Part shown: positions 60,166 to 64,000 of the stretch, piece by piece
Numbering within the stretch: the stretch's first letter is position 1
How the letters are laid out: each line of letters begins with the position of its first letter
Source: an uncultured Clostridia bacterium
Lineage (GTDB): Bacteria > Bacillota > Clostridia > Oscillospirales > Acutalibacteraceae
DNA: 64,000 nt
Direction of reading: 5' to 3'
Assembly: GCA_944380875.1 (NCBI GenBank)
Contig: CALWJA010000040.1
Coordinates: forward strand, 1-64,000
Translations under genes and position numbers: made by a program
Notes under the pieces: generated by a model
What the model was told of the DNA's origin: nothing
Seen by the model: the letters and a program-made list of their open reading frames with translations, nothing else
The model's database searches: none

Positions 60166-61461
60166 TCAGCGCAGCTCCTTGGTGGATGGATTGTCTATAA
60201 TCTTGCCGCTTTCGGAAAACCGGGAACCATGGCAGGGGCAATCCCAGGAATGTTCGGCTTTATTCCATTTTAAGGCGCAGCCCAAATGAGGGCATCGCTT
60301 TGGAGAGGGAGTCAGCAGGTTTTTGGAAGCCTCCCATAGATTGGAAAACATCCGGGGAGTAAGTATATTCCGGGAAGGACTGAATATCGGAGCACAGTCG
60401 TTTGTTTTGCCGCAGATCGAATCTGCCAGTATCATAGCGGCAGCCATGGAAGATGTCATTCCCCATTTGTTGAAGCCGGATGCCACATACAGGTTTTGGG
60501 TTCTGCCGGAATATCGCCCAATGTAAGGAAGACCGTCCAGGGAAATGCAGTCCTGCGCGGACCAATGATATTCTTCTTTTGCGTCAGGATACCATTTTGC
60601 TGCTTTTTTACGCAAAAGTTCCCAGTTTCCGCCGGGTTTTCCCGTGCGGTGCCCGCCTCCGCCCAATAGAAGAAGCCCTTCTGCCATTCGGAAGGAAAAG
60701 CTGTTTTCCGTGTCCCCAATATACATCCCTTTGGGGATATTGGCGCCGGACAAAGCCAACACATAAGAACGCTGCTGATACAGTTTTATAAAGTAACTCC
60801 CATGTTTATTTATAAAGGGAAAATGTGTGGCTACAACAAAAGCTTTTGCCCGAATCCTTCCTGCATCGGAAACGGCAAAGGAATCCTCAATGGAATAGAT
60901 GGGCGTGTTTTCATAGATCTGCAGCTCCTGCAAAATGGATTTTATAAAGCGCAGAGGATGAAATTGCGCTTGATTTGGAAATTCTACCGCTCCCTGGGTG
61001 GGAAAAGGGAGGGAAGGGGTTTCCTCAAGCCGGGCGCGTATCCCCAGCTTTTGGAGGGCAAGGGCCTCTTTTTCCAATGTCCCGCGATCATCAAGGGAAT
61101 ACACGAAATTGGAGGATTCTTCAAAACTGCAGTCTATATTTTTACAGAGCGACCGAAATTCTTCTAAAGCTGTTTCATTGGCTTTCAGATACATCTGCGC
61201 CGATTCCAGCCCCTTTTTCTCTATCAGCCGGTTATAGAGCAGACCGTGCTGAGAAGTGAGTTTTGCCGTAGTGTTTTTTGTGGCACCGCTTGCCACGCGA
61301 TTTGCTTCTGCAACAATGCAGGAAATACCGCGGTGTTTAAGGAGAAGGGCGCAAAGCAGCCCTGCCATTCCTCCTCCTATAACCAGAACATCGGTAGAGG
61401 CTTCGCCTTTGAGAGACGGAAACTTCGGCAATATTTCTGTATCGCTCCAAAGAGAAGACAT
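60166..61461 (-). CDS. FAD-dependent oxidoreductase with C-terminal Rieske domain
   Basis: A 431-residue DAO-fold flavoprotein (DVLVIGGGMAGLLCALLLKH near residue 22; GATKNTTAKLTSQHG) with a C-terminal Rieske [2Fe-2S] domain: CPHLGC (Cys-x-His) near residue 390 and CPCHGSRF (Cys-x-x-His) near 412. Members of this fusion family are common in Firmicutes and uncharacterised; they probably pass electrons between a flavin and an iron-sulfur centre. The ATG at 61461 has AGAGGG upstream; the frame extends further but without similarity. It is divergent from the esterase gene. Confidence 0.9.
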   Translation of the reverse strand: MSSLWSDTEILPKFPSLKGEASTDVLVIGGGMAGLLCALLLKHRGISCIVAEANRVASGATKNTTAKLTSQHGLLYNRLIEKKGLESAQMYLKANETALEEFRSLCKNIDCSFEESSNFVYSLDDRGTLEKEALALQKLGIRARLEETPSLPFPTQGAVEFPNQAQFHPLRFIKSILQELQIYENTPIYSIEDSFAVSDAGRIRAKAFVVATHFPFINKHGSYFIKLYQQRSYVLALSGANIPKGMYIGDTENSFSFRMAEGLLLLGGGGHRTGKPGGNWELLRKKAAKWYPDAKEEYHWSAQDCISLDGLPYIGRYSGRTQNLYVASGFNKWGMTSSMAAAMILADSICGKTNDCAPIFSPSRNILTPRMFSNLWEASKNLLTPSPKRCPHLGCALKWNKAEHSWDCPCHGSRFSESGKIIDNPSTKELR

Positions 61462-61639
61462 TTTTGGTTCCCTCTTTCTGTATAAAATCTCTTTCATACT
61501 ATTTACCATTTTGCTGTAAATATGAAGAAGGAAATTAGAAAAACAGTGTTGAAATGCATTGAAAGGGTTTGCAGAAAGTGAGAGAAACAGAGTATAATAC
61601 AGACATATCCTGTTAGCAGGAAAGAAAGGGAGGACGAAA

Positions 61640-62476
61640 ATGAAGGAATATCGTGACGTTGTATTTAAGCAGGCCGGAGAGTATACTTTGCGTATGGATA
61701 TATATGTGCCGGAGGATACGGATGAAAAGCCGCCGCTGATCATGTGGATTCACGGAGGAGGCTGGCTGGAAGGCATGAGAGGTTATGTGCTGCAAGATGA
61801 GCAGCTTAAACGGGCCTACGCTGTTGCGGATATTGAATATCGGCTGAGCTGGCAGGCGCCGTTTCCCGCCCAGATTGTGGACTGTAAGGATGCTCTCGCT
61901 TTCCTGCGTGAAAATGCCGATACATACGGTTTTGACGGCTCCAAAATCTGTGTCAGCGGGGATTCGGCTGGCGGCCATCTTTGCGCTCTAATGGGCACAT
62001 CCGTTGGAAATTCTGCCTGGGAAAAGCAGGGGAAGGATTATTCCGTTCAGGCGGTGATTGATTTGTATGGCCCTGTGACAGTGGGTGCGGGCATCCATGA
62101 AGGAGAGCCTTATAGTCCCCAATGCGCAGAGGCTAAGCTTCTGGATAGCCCTGATTCGTATGGCAAAAGCAAAATGCTGGGAGCTATGGCAAATCCTATT
62201 ACGTATATCGACGGAACCCAGCCGCCTTTTTTGATTTGCCATGGGAATGAAGATCCTGTTGTTCCTTATAAGCAGAGTATCTTGCTTCGAAATGCGTTGG
62301 AGGCCGCTGGAGTACCTGTTTATTTCTATACCGCTTTTGGAGGGGGACATGGATTTACGCCTGCTAGTTTTGCGTTTGTAGTGGGTGAGTTTTTAGATTA
62401 TTATTTGAAAGGGGAAAAGGTGAAGCCCGGGCGTCCTGTTCCCGAAAGATGGAGTAACCCGCCTGCTTTGAAATAA
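61640..62476 (+). CDS. Alpha/beta hydrolase, esterase of the BD-FAE/HSL type
   Basis: A 278-residue hydrolase with the oxyanion motif WIHGGGW (residues 36-42), nucleophile elbow GDSAGG, the acid in HGNEDPVVPY and the catalytic His in GGGHGFTP. No signal peptide, so it acts in the cytoplasm. Family members remove acetyl or feruloyl groups from xylan fragments. This fits the glycan hydrolases in the window, but the substrate is not proven. GGGAGG precedes the ATG. Confidence 0.9.
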   Translation: MKEYRDVVFKQAGEYTLRMDIYVPEDTDEKPPLIMWIHGGGWLEGMRGYVLQDEQLKRAYAVADIEYRLSWQAPFPAQIVDCKDALAFLRENADTYGFDGSKICVSGDSAGGHLCALMGTSVGNSAWEKQGKDYSVQAVIDLYGPVTVGAGIHEGEPYSPQCAEAKLLDSPDSYGKSKMLGAMANPITYIDGTQPPFLICHGNEDPVVPYKQSILLRNALEAAGVPVYFYTAFGGGHGFTPASFAFVVGEFLDYYLKGEKVKPGRPVPERWSNPPALK

Positions 62477-62661
62477 TATAGGCATACACATATTGTTTTC
62501 CAGAGCCCCTGGTTTTTTGTATATAAAAAGCCAGGGGCGTTTTGTGCTACATGACGATTTTTGACAAAATCCGAGAATACAATATTGCCATTAAACGGAC
62601 AAAGGAATACAATATATATGAACAAAAGTGTAAAAAATTTATATATAAGGGGGGTGTCTGC

Positions 62662-62991
62662 TTGAAAAAACGGAAGTTTCGGAAGATCGTTTGTATTCTA
62701 TTGGCTGTTTTGATAGGGACGTCTCTTTTATCGTTTGCCATAGATAGCTGGCTGGCTGAATCGGGAAAAACGCCGATATTGTCCATTCCATATGCGGTCG
62801 AGGGAGACGAAGAATCTTCCCATTATCTGGGGCTTGGATATCAAATCACGGTATGGAAGCGATATTCGAAAGGAAGAGATGTAACTCCCGGCATCTTTAC
62901 AGGTGTAGAGAAAAAGTATTTGTTTGGTATTAATTTGGAGCAGGAACACCCGTCTGTCCCTCTTACCCAGCAGAAAGATTCCGTATCATAA
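62662..62991 (+). CDS. Small secreted or membrane-anchored protein
   Basis: A 109-residue protein starting at TTG with AAGGGGGG upstream. A basic start and one hydrophobic segment (IVCILLAVLIGTSLLSFA, residues 9-26) suggest a signal anchor or signal peptide; the rest is polar. I do not recognise it. A terminator follows at 63022-63058. Confidence 0.65.
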   Translation: MKKRKFRKIVCILLAVLIGTSLLSFAIDSWLAESGKTPILSIPYAVEGDEESSHYLGLGYQITVWKRYSKGRDVTPGIFTGVEKKYLFGINLEQEHPSVPLTQQKDSVS

Positions 62992-63021
62992 ATCCTAACC
63001 TGAAATAAAAATATAGCATAT

Positions 63022-63059
63022 AAAAAACGGCTTCTGCAAGAACAGAAGCCGTTTTTCTA
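63022..63059. terminator. Terminator between convergent genes
   Basis: AAAACGGCTTCTG and CAGAAGCCGTTTT form a 13-bp stem with a 6-nt loop; A and T runs on both sides allow use in both directions. Confidence 0.88.
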
Positions 63060-63071
63060 TTTTTTTAAAAA

Positions 63072-64000
63072 TCAGAACATGCAGTTTTTACGCACCAATT
63101 CAGCCATATCATAAGCAAACCGCTTAATTTCATACACATCCCGCTTTTCTTCCGGCATGCGGCGCCAGCATTCAATTTTAGCTGAGGGGGGATCCCACAT
63201 AGGAACCATTTCGGCAGCTTCCAAAATATTGACGCAATATTCTGCGGCGGTAAGAATATCGTCGGTAGTCTTTCGTTTGGACATAAAGAGCGTAGTTTCC
63301 TCCACACGGAGCACATCTTCAACAGCCTTTACAGCCCGGTAAGCGTGCCCTTCCTTGTTTGCGTTAACACGGATGCGATTTTCCGTGCGGTTGCGGAAGA
63401 AACCGAAAAGAGCGGCTATAACGGCTGGATCACGGATAGTTCCGTCGGGGTATACCAAACCGTGGATATCTCCCCAGAAACCTTCTGATACCAGATTGAA
63501 AAGATACCAGCCCACATGATGCTTTGCAGCGAGTTCAATTTCGATATCGTAAGGGTTAGCACGTCCCACGCAGCCGGTTTCTGTATTCAGAATGGGTTTA
63601 TTCCCGTTTTCTGCGCTGAGTTTTTCTGCGTTGATAATGGCGCCTTCCATGTCAGCACGTGTGGTAAGATAATCGTGATAGGAAATAACATCCACCAGGT
63701 CCACGGAAGATTCGCAATGTTTTACCTGCTCGTGCCCAACCGTAATGCAGTTCACCGGATCCAGGGAACGGACAATTTCACACAGCCGGCGCACATAACG
63801 GCGCAGCTTGGCGTAGCGCTCTTCATATTCTTCATCGGTGCATTTGCGCAGATAGTCGTTACACATGGGTTCGTTGATAACATCCCACATAATGATAAAA
63901 TCTTCGTTTTTGAAAGCATCAATAACAGCCTTTGCGTATTCGGCCGCTTTGGCATATTCTTCTTCTGTAGGCTCTTTAAAGTCCGTAATGAAGTTGCCGT
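63072..64000 (-). CDS. GH5-like glycoside hydrolase, 5' end outside the window
   Basis: C-terminal 309 residues of a (beta/alpha)8-barrel hydrolase. The frame stays open to the window edge. The acid/base site IMWDVINEPMCNDY (Asn-Glu) and the nucleophile strand KPILNTETGCVGR (Glu) have the spacing of clan GH-A enzymes such as GH5. Other barrel strands are ITVGHEQV and VISYHDYL. The preferred substrate is unknown; the part seen has no signal or binding module. Confidence 0.8.
   Translation of the reverse strand, partial: GNFITDFKEPTEEEYAKAAEYAKAVIDAFKNEDFIIMWDVINEPMCNDYLRKCTDEEYEERYAKLRRYVRRLCEIVRSLDPVNCITVGHEQVKHCESSVDLVDVISYHDYLTTRADMEGAIINAEKLSAENGNKPILNTETGCVGRANPYDIEIELAAKHHVGWYLFNLVSEGFWGDIHGLVYPDGTIRDPAVIAALFGFFRNRTENRIRVNANKEGHAYRAVKAVEDVLRVEETTLFMSKRKTTDDILTAAEYCVNILEAAEMVPMWDPPSAKIECWRRMPEEKRDVYEIKRFAYDMAELVRKNCMF

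Overview
The window looks like chromosome from a strictly anaerobic, low-to-mid GC Gram-positive bacterium of the class Clostridia, probably gut-associated. The signs are a reverse rubrerythrin with a PerR-type repressor, FeoAB iron uptake, an L-lactate dehydrogenase, hydrogenase maturases HydE and HydF, a Bce-type antibiotic-response module, a CIRCE-controlled clpB, and plant-glycan hydrolases (GH3, GH127, a GH5-like enzyme). Start sites nearly all carry AGGAGG-like ribosome binding sites.

Layout. 1-3956: end of a BceS-like kinase and a BceAB-like ABC transporter behind a repeat-rich promoter. 4.0-4.3 kb, minus strand: a candidate type I toxin whose start codon is locked in an mRNA hairpin. 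4.6-6.5 kb: ldh, then a frameshifted regulator with eight 15-residue solenoid repeats. 6.8-9.4 kb: feoA, feoB and a Cys-rich partner behind an iron-repressor-like site. 9.5-12.0 kb: an aminotransferase and LrgA/LrgB-like proteins. 12.0-21.5 kb: a structured leader with a terminator, then nine tightly coupled genes: hydE, a NifH-like and two NifD/K-like proteins, a complete Fe-siderophore/corrinoid-type ABC importer, hydF and a TM1266-type regulator. 21.6-23.0 kb: an ECF sigma factor fused to an unknown domain.

23.0-38.9 kb: a second feoA-feoB locus whose feoB is cut in two by a 13,536-bp integrated element. A perfect 12-bp direct repeat flanks the element, and joining its two copies restores an in-frame 713-residue FeoB. 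The element carries a large serine recombinase, a 41-residue protein (possible directionality factor), and cargo for a dTDP-linked amino sugar: RfbA, RfbB, a DegT-type aminotransferase, an acetyltransferase fused to a GT56 glycosyltransferase, a GT2 enzyme, two ATP-grasp ligases, an epimerase-like protein and a membrane acyltransferase.

39.1-44.7 kb: minus-strand housekeeping and stress genes (Dabb protein, DNA polymerase IV, AAC(6')-like acetyltransferase, pyridoxamine-phosphate-oxidase-fold protein, clpB). 44.9-52.6 kb: a decayed paralogue, an AraC regulator divergent from a frameshifted GH127 gene, and five small membrane or zinc-ribbon genes that show a recent duplication-fusion. 52.7-56.1 kb: reverse rubrerythrin, perR and a GH3 beta-glucosidase. 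56.4-64.0 kb: two FAD proteins, tRNA-Gln and tRNA-Pro, a frameshifted tspO, an FAD-Rieske oxidoreductase, an esterase, a small membrane-anchored protein and the 3' part of a GH5-like gene.

The two most notable systems are the nitrogenase-like/HydE-HydF/ABC operon, whose reaction is unknown to me, and the site-specific element that splits feoB2 and could be removed precisely.
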